NCBI GenBank assembly: GCA_030268105.1
Contig: BSDZ01000014.1
Coordinates: 1,195,001 to 1,259,000 of the forward strand
Length of the DNA: 64,000 nt
DNA from: Volvox africanus
Taxonomy: Eukaryota > Chlorophyta > Chlorophyceae > Chlamydomonadales > Volvocaceae
Reading direction: 5' to 3'
Positions within the stretch are counted from its first letter, which is position 1; each line of letters starts with the position of its first letter. Under the pieces are notes generated by a model, which was given only the letters and a program-made list of their open reading frames with translations, did not search any database and was not told where the DNA came from. Shown here piece after piece: positions 1 to 13,621 of this stretch. The translations under genes were made by a program, and so were the position numbers.

Positions 1-985
<985 letters not shown>

Positions 986-1264
986 GTGTGTTCTGAAGAA
1001 GAAACGGAGCCACAAGCGGTAAGAGTTCATGCAGGTGGCTTCTGTCTGTCTGTCTGTCTGTCTGCAACCACCACAACCGATGCACCTCGTGCCCCAGGCC
1101 GTTATCTGCCAGGCATGCGGTCTGCAGGCATGCCAAGCCGCCTCCGCCTCCGCCTCCACCTCCACCTCCGCTCCCAGTAACGTTTCCAAGCTTTTTCACC
1201 CCCGCCTCCGCCGCTTCCGCTAGGAAGGCTGCCCCCATAGGGCCCACTTCGCAGCCGGTCAAAT
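986..1264. other. Short intergenic stretch after the coiled-coil/LRR gene
   Basis: Probable 3' flank of the minus-strand gene that ends at 1265. It contains a (CTGT)n run near 1043-1063 and a CCTCCGCCTCC-type purine/pyrimidine tract near 1140-1215. No coding evidence was seen, and no clear TGTAA signal for the upstream gene was found. Confidence 0.5.
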
Positions 1265-4200
1265 TCAGAGCCGGCAGTACGGGCAGAGCGGACTGCGGGA
1301 CACAACAGCAATGTACGACAACGCCATACTAACACCACCGTGATCAAAGGAGGCGGAATCCTCAGCCGCGCCAAGTACAAGAAGTTTGAAGCCATTTTTT
1401 ACACCGAGCAAACGAAACCGCATCTGCGGTTCGTACAGTTGTGCTGACCTGTACCGTACATTCGTATATCCAGCCACTCATTACGCCATTCACCTGAGTC
1501 ACTCCAGGCCCCCTCCCCCTTCCCCTCCCCTTGCCGAGCCGGCGGCGCCCATCCCGTACATCCTGTACACTTTTCCTCCCAACCCTTCCCTATTGTACAC
1601 GGGTAAACACCTCCCCGGCCCCCTCCCCCCCACCTGTAGCTGCTCCGCCAGTACGGCAAGCGGCAAAGGACCACAGCGGGAGCCGCTCAAGTCCAAAACA
1701 CCGCCGCCGCCGCCAGCACCTGTACGGCTGTCTCCCGCTGCCGCCGGTAACACCGAGCCTGACCGAGCGGCCGTGATAACTCCCTGTGGGGCTCCCATCA
1801 TCAGGATCCAAATCAGGATTTGGATCCATAACAACGCAAGAAAACCGCAAGTGGATACACCAGGGCTGTCGAAGATAAGCAAGATCTCTCTGTACGACCC
1901 GCAGTAATTGCTCAGTCAGTAATTGCTGAACCCCGTAATCGTTCATCTACGAAAACACACATGTCACTCTCTCTCTCTCACACACACATACACACGCAGC
2001 TCACAGCATGCCGTTTTCCCCCCTCGACCGCAGTGGCGCCATTAGCCACATCACGTCCTCCCTCCCCCTCCCCCTCCCCCTCCCCCGCACCTGCAGCAGC
2101 ACTCCGTTCACAGACTCGAGGCCGGGAAGGAGCCCCGCCAGCGCCGCCGCCAGCGTCGCCACAGCTCCGAAACCCAATCGCAAGTTGCAGGACTGCGGCA
2201 ACGACAGCGACAACAGCGGCGGCGATGGCTCGCCTGCAGCCGTCGCCGCCGGCTGGGGGCGTGCACGCGCGCGCAACGCCGCCGCCGCCACCTCCGCGTC
2301 CTCGTCCGTGAACGGCAGCTCCTCCTTCGCTCTGGCAGCCGCGCCGCCGCCAGCGTGTCCGCCGGCCGGGGCCCCCAGGTCAATGGCTTGGCGTTGTGCG
2401 TCCCCCGCTGGGCGCCCTGATCGCCCCGCCAGCTGTGCCACCGGGACACGAGACGAGATGGTGATGGTGGAGATGCGGCAGACGGGGTTGGCCAGAGCGG
2501 TCTCAGTGAGGGTTCGTGCGGCGGCGGCAGGACAGCCTGTGGTGAGTTTTCCAGTTATGTATTCGGTTGCTTTTCAATTATATTTTGGGGGAAAATGGGG
2601 GTTGGTTGTTTTGTTGCGTCCTCATCAGGAGAGGTACGGCGTGTTCAATTCACACAGAACCCCATGACTTTCGTTCCACGGCCATACGTCGTACATTTTA
2701 CCTCTCACCTTTCCTATTGTTTCGTACCTCGCAGCGTCAGAGCCGTCAGCGTGCTGTTTCCTTGAAGTACGGCACACAGCATCTCTACCAATGGCCCTGC
2801 CGCCGCTCCCCCGCCGCTGCTGCCGCCGCCGCCAGCCCCAAAGCTCAGCCTCAGGTGCTGCAGCCCTGGCAAACTCGCCGCCGCCGCTGCTACCAGTCCG
2901 CCGCCGCCGCCAGGGCCCAGCGGCAGCTGTGGCACATTTAGAAAAGCTAAGTCAGGCATCACCCCCGTCCGAGTCACGGAAAGCTGTCGGAGGGCCTCGG
3001 GCGGCAGTAGTGCCAATTTAGGATCCGGCAGCCCTAGGCGTGCCGCAACAGCGGCAGGCGCCCCTGGAGCGTCCAGGGTCATTGTAATACGGGAGGGCCA
3101 GGCTTCCCGCACCGCCTCCATTGCCTGTTTCGGGCATCAGGGATAGCAAAGAAACGCTTCGTGGGCCTTATGCAGTTGCACCCAAACCCTACACGCAGAC
3201 CACGGCACACAAAAGCACCCCCGTACACCGTACAACTGCCGTAACCGTTCCAGCCGCCGCGTACTACCCCAGTTACCAAATCAAGCTTCAGTTCCGGGGA
3301 ACTCCCCGCCAGTGGGGGTGCCTCCCCTGCCGTGAGGTCCTCCAGTACCAGATCTGGCGGACTCAGTACGACAAGGCGGCACCCGTGCCGAGCCGCTGAA
3401 GACAGCTCCCCGCTGGGACCGGGTCAAGGGGGGAAGCGGAATGAAACCCTGAGCCCGACCCCTATGCGTAAGAAACACCAGATATGAAAGCAGTGCCTAA
3501 TTAGGATCCCCAAGGGATATTCAACGACATAAACGGTAACCGATGAACGGTTAACGGACAAAATAAACGATAAAAAATATGAATGTACGACACATGGATG
3601 GGTGCGAATTGTTAAAAGGAAGGAATGTACGGAAGGGGGTGTACGCAAAGGAGGGACGGGGAGTCGTCATGCAGCAGCGGGGGACGCGAAACCCAGTCTC
3701 TTACCACGCCAGCGGCCTCTTCAGCAGCCCCGGTACGGCCAGCACCACCACCGCCGCCGCCCGGCCGACCAACGGGGCGGAGGGCACCTCGTGCAGTATC
3801 GAAGGAGGGCCCTGATGGTGTGTGTGTGCGTGTGTATGTGTGTGTATGGGTGTATGGGTGGGTGAGGAGGCGGCCAAGGGAAGGGAGGCAGAGAGCGAAG
3901 GAGGGGATTGTGTGAGTGTGAGGCCGCGAGGAAGGAACGTCATTCGCACTAAGGGATGGAACCGGGACCCCTCCGATACGTTGCACCGCTCCGAAACCCC
4001 CTCCCCCATACTTGCATACTGGTTCGCATATATATTTTATCAGAACTTATAACTTAACATATAACTTAATAATGTAATGGAAACATATTATATTTCGTAC
4101 GGCTGCACACGTACGTATCGCCCTCCGTTCTGAGCGGCACCTGCGTCAGCGTCAGAGGGTCCACGTAGGCGCGGAAGCCGAGGGAGGTCAGCCGGGCTGC

Positions 4201-7200
4201 CAGGGCGGCGGCGGGGGCGGCGGCGGGGGGCGCGGAGCCGCCGCCGCCGCCTTTGCCGCCAGCAGCCCCTTCCTGGAGCCTGCCGCCGGGGGGGTTTGTG
4301 TCGTCAGGGCTCCCCCCGACGACGTAGGCGCGGAAGGCGAGCCCCAGAAGACGAAGATGCTCCGGAGCCGCCGTCAGAGCCGCCTCCACCACCCTGAGGG
4401 AGGTACGGCATTCCGCGTACGACACCAGTAAACTTGCATGTGACAGTTCATGTAAGCCCGCATGGCCGGGCCCGCTGTCCATTACGCAATCCTCCGAAAC
4501 CACCCACCTCGCGTCCGCCAGTTCCGCTGCTGCAGCGGCCCTCCGCTGTAGCTGTACGAGCTCTCCTAGTTGTAGCCGTTCCGCCGCCAGACCCCGACTC
4601 AGGGCCCGATGCCCCTCCGCGCGAATTGCTGCTGCGGCGGGCGCAGCTACACCCACATCACCTGAGAACGAGGAAAAGAAATCGTCAAGTCGTTGGGAGC
4701 AGCCCAAAAAGCGCCGCTTACTCCCTCACCCCTACCACCAACCTCCAACCGCTGCGTCCTGCCGTACCGCCCGCCGTGCTCGTCATTTGCAGCCCTCCAG
4801 GCAGGTGTTCGGATGGTAGCCTTGAGAGGGCTCGTTAGAAAGGAAAGCGCCCCCCCTCCTTCCGGGATATTACTCTTTCTTCCTTATCATTCTCTTATCA
4901 TTCTCTTCATACATGTATCGGTAATCTCAACAAGGCTCGTGTACGACCCATGGGTCTGTTGTGTTACCAGCAACCACCATGTGCGCGCGTCCAGACACTC
5001 ACTCACCGGGTGATGGGGGGGCTGCTACAGCCAGCTTCCCCCTCGCTGACGACGGTGAGGACGCACCCGTCGTGAGGGCCGTAGCTGGCGGCTGTTGCTG
5101 TTGGTGCTGCTGTCTGTCGGCGGCGCCGGTGGCCCGAGCGGACCTGCGGGGGAGAGGAGAGGAGGGGAGGGGAGGAGGAGGGGAGCAGGGCGTGTCCCGT
5201 TACACGTGGCTGACTGGGTTACAGGAGGGCAGGAGGGCAGAAGGGCAGGAGGGCAGGAGGGCAGGAGAGGGAGACGAACAACGAAACGCTGGTAATGATC
5301 GCTGACGAAGCCAGAACTAACCGGATGACTGACTGTCGTCCGGGTCCAAGGCTGCTACCCAAAAAGAATGTAAACTAGGTTGCCGCCAAGGCCGCGAATA
5401 AATGCAGGAAAAACTCAATCGAAACCGTCATGAAGTATACTATCGGCCTCGCTGTTGGCGGCGAATGAAAACCGCGGAAAAAAAGAAACAAGCTGACCGC
5501 TGGTCGCTATCATGCGCGTGCTCCTCCCAACCCCCCTGTATACCAACAAACTAACGCGCCTTGACCCGACCGACCCACCAACCCGACCCGGGCTAGCACG
5601 ACGACCGCGCGCGCGAACCAACCAAACGAAGCGCGGACCCACGCGAACTCGGAGGAGGGGAGGAGGGGAGGAGGGGAGGAGGGCAGAAGAAACACAGTGG
5701 CAGTGCCAGGTCGAAAGTTTCAGAGAGAAAAGAAGTCGCAATCTTGAAAATCAATACGGTTCCACAAAACACACACATCCGAACCTCACACTCACCCACT
5801 TCGGGGAGATCCCCCGCGGGCAGCGTCCGCACCCGCCGTACCACCTGACGCCGCCGCCGCCGCCGCACTGACACTGATTGCAGCCGCCGACGGATCCGCC
5901 GCTCGTACCACCGCCGCCCGCTGAGTCGCCGTCGCCATTCGCTGCTTCGCTGCTTGCGCTGCAGCGGCGGTGGCCTGAACCGCCTCCTGCGTCTCAGCCT
6001 GTCGGGGTAGGGGGGTGACAGCGGCGGGAAGGGTGGGGTTGGGGCGACAAGTCGGAGCCACGGGCGTGAAGGGAATACACACACGGCCTGATTTGGCACC
6101 TCAGGAGCATATCCCATACCCCATATCCCATACGCCATACCCCACGAACAAACCCTAAACACACACGCACACCCACCCAGGCCAGGAGAGGACTTAGCGC
6201 TCCGCCCTCCCATCCCCACCTGCTTTGTCGCCACCCGCAGCACGGCGCGCTCGGACTCCTCTGCCGCCCTTCGCGCCGCCGCCTCGACCTGTGAGTGCCG
6301 CCCAAGGGGGCCTTATGGGAAGCGGAATTCGCAACCAGCTCAAACGGTCTGGGACCGTTGCGCCGTACATTGTGAGTGTGGGGTTTTACGCGGGAGTGCA
6401 GGGAGCAGGGAGGGTGATGCCCGCCAGGGACAACCCCCCCCCCAACCCCCCACTCCTCACCACCCTCCAGCTCCTCACTTCCCCACCCCCCACCTGCAGC
6501 GCCGCTGCGGACCTGTCTCGCTCCGCCCGCGCTGCCGCCGCCTCCCGGCGCTCCGCCTCCAGGGAGGCCTGCAGTGAGACCGTCTGAAGAGGAGGGTAGA
6601 AAATGGGGAAGGGGGGGGGAAGACGCTACGAATATAACGGAATTGGGAATTCGGGATGTCAAAATGTGACAAGGGAGAGGGACGGACAGCGATTCCGATA
6701 TCCCGACCGCTCCAGGAGGGAGGGAGGGAGGGAGGAAGGGAGGAAGGGAAGGAGGGAGGGAGGGAGGGAGGGAGGGAGCGAGGGAGGGAGGGAGGGAGGG
6801 AGGGAGGGAGAGAGAGGGGGAGGGAGAGAGAGAGGGAGGGAGCGAGGGAGGGAGGGAGGGAGGGAGGGAGGGAGGGAGGGAGGGAGGGAGGGAGGGAGGG
6901 AGGGAGGGAGGGAGGGAGGGAGGGAGGGAGGGAGGGAGAGAAGGAGGGAGGGAGGGAGGCATTCGCACGCGGAAACCCATTTCCCCCCATCTGGGCCCCG
7001 TCGCACCATCGCCTCCATCTTCAGCTTGTCCTGCTGCTGCTGTCGGCGGAGAACCGCCACCTCCCGCTGCAGCGTGGCGACGGCGGAGCGGGCTGCGGCT
7101 GCCTCCGCCGCAGACTCCTCCATTGCCTGTGCGGGTTGGGGAGGGGGAAGGGGGAAGGGGAAGGGGGCGAGGTGGAAAAACCCGTACCAGCTAGTGCTGA

Positions 7201-10200
7201 TACTTGAGAGACGAGCACTAACTACCCGTGAGGGTTGAATGATGGCTGACGTCGTACAAAGCAGGGAAAGTGGAAACGAGCTGGGACGTAAACCAGGTGG
7301 TCGCCGAGGCCGCGAATTAAAGCAGTAAAAGGAAGAAGCCGTGATTATGTGTACTATCGGCCTTATCGCTGGCGGCGAAGTGAAAGCCGTGCTGAGTCCG
7401 AGGCGAAGCTCGAACCGCGCGCGTGCGTACCAACCGAACCAAGCGCGGTTCCGCGCGAACCCACTCACCTGGGGCAACGGCGGCGGTAGCAGTCGCCATG
7501 GCAAACGGACGGGCACATGCGAGAGGAAGAAGAAGAGTAAGCGCAGGGACAGAGGAAGGCGAGTAAGCACAAGTCCAAGGCAGTACGAACAACGCAACGG
7601 ACGCATGCGCCCGATGAGGGACATGCCGCTGAGTTCGGAGGGAACAAAGTAATAGGTCGAGTGAAGAAAGGAATATACTCCTGAAGAAGGATGGAAGGAC
7701 GAATATATATTGGAGTGGGAGTGTACGGCGTAGTCGTACGGAAAGAAAGGAAACGTGAGATGGGTAGCAAGGGTTGCTTGGCACTACGGGGGAGGGGGAA
7801 GAGGGAGGGGGCGAATACTGAAGGCGACTTAGGTGAGATGAATAGGGCCTAGGTACGGAAAAAGGGCATATTTGGCAAAGAACGAGCATTCACTGTACGA
7901 ATATATAGTACGGCATGTTAAAGGGGAAACCCGATATCAACATTCCCCCTCCCCCTTCCCTCTTTCCTTCACCTGGCGAGATCTGGCCGACTGTTCCTTG
8001 AGCTGCGCCACTGCCGCCGCCAGCTCCGACTGCGCACGAGTGAGCTGCTCGTCACGACTATCGCGATGCTCGTCCAGATCAATCTGCAAATCGAAAAACA
8101 TGCAAGTAAAGATAGAGGCACGGAGGCAGGGGAGGAGTCAAGACGTGCACACAAATCGTACATTGACATACGAAAAACAGAAAGTCGCAAGTAAATAAAC
8201 GTTACGAGGTATATAAAACGAAAGGGCAGTGTTGAATCGGAGGAATGATACATATTCACAGGTCGTACGGTAATAGTACGATAAGGTCAAATGTACGATA
8301 AGGTCAAAATTCACGTTCATTTTCCTGAGGTTCCTGGTTGCTACTTCCCGATAACCGAGCCAACCTATAATACCCGTCCTTCCACACGCAATTCGGGTAT
8401 ACCTCTCTTCGAATCCCCTAGAGGTCTAACCCCGAAACCCCAGCCGCCCCCCTCACGTGTACGGAGCTGTAAATCCGTTGTTTCTTATAACCAAATGACC
8501 GCCGACCGTCCCTTCACCTGCAGTCTCTGCGCCTGCTGCTTGTAAGTCAGTGCATCCGCACGCGCCTTCCCGAGTTCCTCCTCCGCCTGTACGGCACGCC
8601 GTACGGCCACCTGATGGGGAAAAACACGGTGGACGGAATGATCAGGAGGTTCCCTTCATCGGGATAGGCAAGTGAAATATACACATGCACATACACACAC
8701 ATACACATTCACCCCATCACCGGCCCCAGCCCCACTCGCAGTTCAGCCCCAAGGGTCGCACGTGCACGTCCGCCTCCCGCTCCTTCGCCTCGGCCCGGGC
8801 CTCCGCCGCCAAGGCCCGCACCGCCGCCAGCTCCGATCGGCAATTGTCTTGGAACCGCTGTGCATTAAGGGGAGGGCCGCGGGTTGCGTGTGTGTGTGTA
8901 TGTGTGTTAGCTCGGCGAGACCCGCGACCAGTGGACCCGGGAAGTCGAAGGGTCGTAATGACGTCAGCGCTCCGAATCCAATACGACAGGAATTACGTCT
9001 CCCTTGAGCGAGGAGGGGTCCGGCTAATAGATAGTCCGTCCAAAACCGCTGACTCGAAGACTGACGCCCTCGCGGCCCGTATCTGTTACTCCTTTAGCCA
9101 CCACCGCCCACCACTGTCGCAACTCCGCCGTACTGCCCCCAGACAACTGCGACTTACCAGATGCTCTTCCAGCGCCAGAAGCAGCGCGGCCCGCAACTTT
9201 TCCTGCGGGAGTGGGGAATGGCGTGAAGTCCAAAACACACACAGACACATATCGCCGTACCCACGTCAGCGGGAAGGCGAGACTCCCGCGGAACAGCTCT
9301 AGGTCGTACATGCTGCTTCAAAGCGTTCCGGGGACAAGGGAGCCCCTCCCCCAGCCAATACCAAATCCCACTTTGGAACCCCCATTCTCTCCTGGACCTT
9401 GGATTTTCATTGCCGTACCTCCGCCGGTACACCCGACGGTAGCGTAGCCTCAACCCGGGCCATGAGAATCGCCGCCGCAACCCCAACGTCAGTGGCCGTG
9501 TTGGCGCCGTCGCCAGCGCCGGTGGCCTCCAATACCCCCAAGTCCAGCGGCGCCTGCCGACTGGTGCTGATGGAGACGTTGCTTCTTTCCGTGTCATCCC
9601 CCGATACAGCTGCCGCCACCACCGCCGCCGCTGCGGCAAGCCGCCCCATCGACGACGACGCCAAGGCCGTTCTCGCTGGCGACAATGCCGCCACGCCGGC
9701 TGCCATAGCGGCTCCGGAACCAGTCGGGTTCTGCACCTCAAAGGTGCCGGCAGCGTCCCCGACCGCAGGGGGTGAAGTAAGTGTCGAATTGGTTGACCGT
9801 TGTGTCGGACCTGCCGCTGCCGCCAACACCGTACCACCCCCCGCCGCCGTGGAGGTAGCGACTCCCAAACTTCCCAGCTCATTCCGTGATCCGGTGGCAG
9901 GCTGCGTGGGTGGACACAGGTTGTGTACGAACGTGAGAAACGATCCAACAGTCCTTATACAGCGGTGCCTTGGAGGACAAAGGATGATACCCAGCAGCGA
10001 AGATAATCGGCACGGAAGGTGCGTTTACGCCCACCTCCCCAGTCCTACCCTCAAGCCCGGAGAAGCCGGGATCGGTACCGCCGCCGCCGCCGCCGCCACC
10101 AGGGACTGTGGTGAGGATTGTTGTTGCTGCTGCTGTTGAAGCTGTCGAGGTTGTTGGGGTGACTGTATAAGGGCTGTAGGAAGACCTGCGCGGTAGCGAG

Positions 10201-10909
10201 AGGCAAGGATGAATACTGTACAGCCTGTACGTAAGAGTGGGGTCTAAGAAGTATACATCCCGGCTTCATCGCTGAACAACGTCATGGGCTCAGGAGCAGA
10301 TGAGGCCTAAGGGACAACATGGGCAGCAGGGAGGGGTCAGAGCTGACCTGACGCGCGTTCAGGTACCCTGCCGCCGGGGCGTCCGGCGGCCGGGGGCGGC
10401 GGAGGCGTCGCGTAAAACCCGTCCGTACTGTCACGTAGGCTGCGGTATAGATCGTCTTTGGAGCTCTCGATCTGGGTCAAGGTCCAATTGGGAGGTTGAG
10501 GCAAATGAGAGGTGGGAGAGAGGGAAAACGAAGATAAATGGCGGGCAGTTGAGGAGAGATTCTGGTGCGGCGCTGGCGCGATCTGGGTCGCGCGAATAAC
10601 GGTGCGCATTCAGGGTCCAAGGGCATCGTCGACGAACGCTTCAAACCTTTCCTACACTTAATTGTTCAGGAAGTGCCTTAGAATGCTAATTGCTAGGTAA
10701 GCGGGGAAAAACCGTTCGCGGCCAGGCTTGCGGCATCTCACCTCGGCGAACGTCGCCACGGAGCCGACCTCTGTCGGGTCAAGCTCCTCCGGAGGCGGCA
10801 TACCGGATATCCATCTTTTGACCTGAAATTCCTTCTTTTTGCCGTAGCCTTCCGGTGGCCCAGTGAGTTTCCGACCCGCGAATGCGAGAGAGACAGCTTT
10901 CGGTGCCAT
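1265..10909 (-). CDS. Coiled-coil protein with leucine-rich-repeat-like C-terminus, 20 exons
   Basis: Exons, read downwards: 10909-10742, 10471-10367, 9901-9419, 9202-9158, 8857-8762, 8610-8518, 8083-7973, 7126-7007, 6583-6494, 6288-6220, 5998-5796, 5143-5007, 4661-4508, 4393-4141, 3811-3705, 3412-3277, 3124-2728, 2536-2091, 1783-1634, 1423-1265. Every junction is GT..AG and phases agree, giving about 1173 aa. The ATG at 10909 begins MAPKAVSLAFAGRKLTG. Residues about 250-530 are highly charged Glu/Ala/Arg/Gln helix (for example SLQASLEAERREAAAARAE and EVAVLRRQQQQDKLKMEAM), so a long coiled coil is expected. The last third has leucine-rich pieces such as GLQHLRLSF, NSTLTALTL and GVLDLSGSRCG, resembling degenerate LRRs. 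I do not recognise an orthologue. A cytoskeletal, centriolar or ciliary role is only a guess from the architecture. The last two exons are the least certain, and an extra exon could lie between 9902 and 10366. Confidence 0.72.
5223..5270. repeat. GGCAGGAG minisatellite
   Basis: About six imperfect copies of an 8-bp G-rich unit (AGGAGGGC) in an intron of the coiled-coil/LRR gene, just upstream on minus of the exon at 5143-5007. Another GGGGAGGA tract sits at 5654-5690 in the neighbouring intron. Confidence 0.8.
5293..5655. repeat. Intronic dispersed repeat, copy A
   Basis: This stretch shares ordered blocks with 7228-7467: AATGAT-GCTGACG, GTAAAC-AGGT, GGCCGCGAAT, ACTATCGGCCT, GCTG(T/G)GGCGGCGAA and ACCAACC-AAGCGCGG. 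Copy A carries about 100 extra bases in the middle. Both copies are in introns of the same gene. It may be a fragment of an unrecognised transposable element or an old segmental duplication. Confidence 0.65.
6714..6958. repeat. (GGGA)n tetranucleotide array
   Basis: About 245 bp of GGGA with occasional GCGA and AGAG interruptions. It fills most of the intron between the coiled-coil exons at 7126-7007 and 6583-6494; on the transcribed strand it reads CCCT and starts about 50 nt after the splice donor. The Ser-Leu-Pro-Pro ORFs across it are artefacts. Confidence 0.95.
7228..7467. repeat. Intronic dispersed repeat, copy B
   Basis: Second, shorter copy of the element described at 5293-5655, in the intron between the exons at 8083-7973 and 7126-7007. 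The two copies are same-oriented and visibly diverged. Confidence 0.65.
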
Positions 10910-11322
10910 TGATTTTGTTGTAAACTCAATGAAGCAGCAATTGCTTTAACCCATGCGGTAAGGAAGTCTTTTAAATGACGGGCAGAACTGTCAACGACAT
11001 CCTTACTGTAATAATAGAACGACACGCCTCACGGGAAAGTTACCATTTATTTGTATATATTTGTTTTATGTTGGGCTGTAACGAATGGTTTGTGACAGTT
11101 TGTAACGCTAGAGGTTAGTTACTTCTTCATATGGTGTTTTGGATCCCATTGCTCCGATACCATCTATGGTTACGCCATTCACAGGCAACGTTACATGGAT
11201 ACAACTATCAAGTTATTTAAGGCATTCATTTGCCTTGCATTCGCCATTTTCTTAGCTCTTCCTGTGATATGTCATGTAGCCCTAAACTTCGGCGGTAGGT
11301 TGGCACCACACGGCACTATTGG
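10910..11322. promoter_or_regulatory. Divergent intergenic region
   Basis: The 413 bp between the start codons of the coiled-coil/LRR gene (minus) and the mitochondrial carrier (plus) must hold both 5' ends. The stretch around 11040-11080 is AT-rich. No specific promoter element could be assigned. Confidence 0.4.
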
Positions 11323-13621
11323 ATGTCAGTCGAAGTGCTAGCCTCATCAAGTCCCCACAAAGGAGTGAAATCTAGCTATCGCAATGAATCCCAGCGCAAG
11401 GCAAAGTTATGGCAGGAGCTTATCATCAGCGGAATAAGTGTGGGTGGCGCGACCACCTGCACGAACCCATTTGGTGAGCTGATTATTGGGAATATATTCG
11501 TGCATTTTTAGGTCCGCACGTTGTCCTACGGCGTCGTACCGTTACATTTGCCGTATACGTTTTTCTTTACCTTTTCCTATTTTGGCCCCCTCACCGCTCA
11601 GATGTTGTGAAGACGCGGCTGCAATTACAGAGCCGCAAAACCCCCGGTGCCCCTCTACCCGGCCTGGTGAGATGGGTATGCACGCGGTGAGGGCTGCCTC
11701 TGGGAGGCGCCTTCTGGGCCTTCATGGAAACTTCTCACCTTAAATCGTAACAGACCACATGCCTTATGCAGGAACTTTAGCTAAGGGATTTCAGCATATT
11801 TTAATCACTTTTGGCTTATGATACTCAGCTTATCCTCTCCATGTTTCCACGTCCGTGCGATTGTACCGTATGCATTGTGAGGCATCAAAGAAACGTCGAT
11901 GGCACGCATTAGCCTGTATGTATTTAAGAAGTTGGGATTTGCTGTACAAATATATTCCAAAGGCTGCGGCGGCGCTACAGAGGCCACGGCTGGTCAGAAA
12001 CGGCGCATGTTGAAATGCCGAGTTAAACCACCGGAGAGTCAGCTCGGAGAAAGGGTCAGGGCTTTATGGCGATGGCCACTTTTACCCTTATTACCCTTGT
12101 TACCCTTATTGTTACTGCGGTCGCAGTTCCAGACTGCAGCCAATATTGTTCGTGATGAGGGCGTGATCGGTCTCTGGAAGGGACTCCCCCCGGCGGTTTC
12201 CCGGGGATTCCTGTACGGAGGTGAGTGTTTTGCGGCTCACCGATGATATGCCGAAAGGCAACACCACTTAGGTGCATGATACGTAAACAGAATAAACCAT
12301 ATTGACGTCCTGCAGACGGTCCGTTGCTTATGATTACAATACCGGTGGGGACCACGCGGGGTCGGGCACACACTCGTTTTGCGTTCCGTAGGCCACCCCG
12401 TTGTGTGGGGTGTCACAATTCCCCCCCCCCAGCGGTTCTGTTCGGTGTGGTGTGGCGCGGTGTAACACGCAGAGCCTCCCCCCCGGGTCTTTGCATCTTT
12501 TCCTGCAGGTATGCGACTTGGACTCTATGGGCCATCTAAAGATGTACTTCTGGTTGGTGTGGAGACGGTATCGGGCGGGCGCTCGCCGCAGGGACTGGCA
12601 GACTTCGTTCTTAAGGCTACGGCTGGGATCATCAGTGGGGGAGTTGCGGCGGGCCTCACGAGTCCCACAGAGCTGGTGAAGACGCGCATGCAAGCAAAGG
12701 GCTCACACCCGCAAGGGACCTGGGATGTCGTGCGCCAGGTCGTCAAGGTCTCGGGCGTGAAGGGGCTGTGGCGGGGCGCGGTGCCCAGCATGGTGAGCCT
12801 TCTTCCTGTGGTGGGGCTTGTCACAAGGGCTCGCGATTTTTTCATCACCGCCCCGGACAAGTCGAGACAGCAGAGAAGCTCCGCAGATGCGGTCACTGGA
12901 GCCCGGGGGCGTTGCCAGACTCACCAGAAGTGATTAGGGACCAGTTAGGGATGATATTTGTTACGTTGTAGTGTGCTTTGCTTACGGTAATGCCGACCCT
13001 GAAAATTGGAATTTTCCGATGTCCATCCGCTGCGGTGCAGACACGGGCGGCGCTCCTGACAGCATCGCAGGTGGCGACTTACGACACCGTGAAGCGAGAG
13101 GTGATGCGGCAAACCGGTTGGGGTGACTGCCTGTCCACCTATCTGGCGGCGAGCTCGCTCACAGGACTGGTGACCACCACAGTAACGAATCCAGTTGACG
13201 TCGTGAAGACCAAGATGTTTATTGCAGGTAGGTTAAGGCGGCGGGCTAGTGAAGCGCTCCCGTCGATATTACTTAGATGCCGCGTTAGGTGGTCCATCGA
13301 TGTATAGGTTGCATGTAACCTAATCCAGGATGAGCTGCCGCTGCAGGAGGCGGGAATCAGAGGGCTGTGGCATTGGAGATTCTGAGAAACGATGGGGCAA
13401 GGGGTTTTTTCAAGGTGAGCTTGGTTCTCTTCTCACTGACAGTTGCGCAGCTCATAGCAATAGGCTATTTAACGACACAGTCGCAACTGAAATCCCCCTG
13501 TTTGCGGCGCTGAATTCCGCAGGGTTGGTCCGCTAATTATGCTCGGCTTGGACCGCAAACGGTGATTACGTTTCTGATTTCGGAACTATTGCGTCAACAA
13601 CTAGGCCTCGACGGTCTGTGA
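11323..13621 (+). CDS. Mitochondrial carrier family (SLC25) protein
   Basis: Seven exons: 11323-11473, 11602-11666, 12127-12220, 12509-12792, 13041-13227, 13347-13414 and 13523-13621. Phases agree and give 315 aa, the normal length for this family. Three tandem carrier repeats each show the Px(D/E)xx(K/R)x(K/R) signature: PFDVVKTRLQLQ, SPTELVKTRMQAK and NPVDVVKTKMFIAG. Each is followed by the usual second-helix glycine motif, for example EGVIGLWKG, GVKGLWRG and NDGARGFFKG. The protein should span the inner mitochondrial membrane with six helices and exchange small metabolites. The signatures resemble the uncoupling-protein/dicarboxylate/oxaloacetate branch, but the substrate cannot be told from motifs. 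The second repeat has Glu in place of the usual acidic Asp, which is tolerated in the family. An alternative reading without the intron at 12793 would hit a stop. Confidence 0.93.

Noticed and set aside
5994..7624. Minus-strand ORFs of 171-328 codons rich in Ser-Leu-Pro-Pro, and their plus-strand Gly-Arg-Glu shadows
   Set aside because: They are readings of the (GGGA)n array; the real exons on either side use other borders and are short.
8340..8440. tRNA-like box near TTCGAATCCCC
   Set aside because: There is a B-box-like string, but no A box at the right distance and no acceptor-stem pairing could be found.
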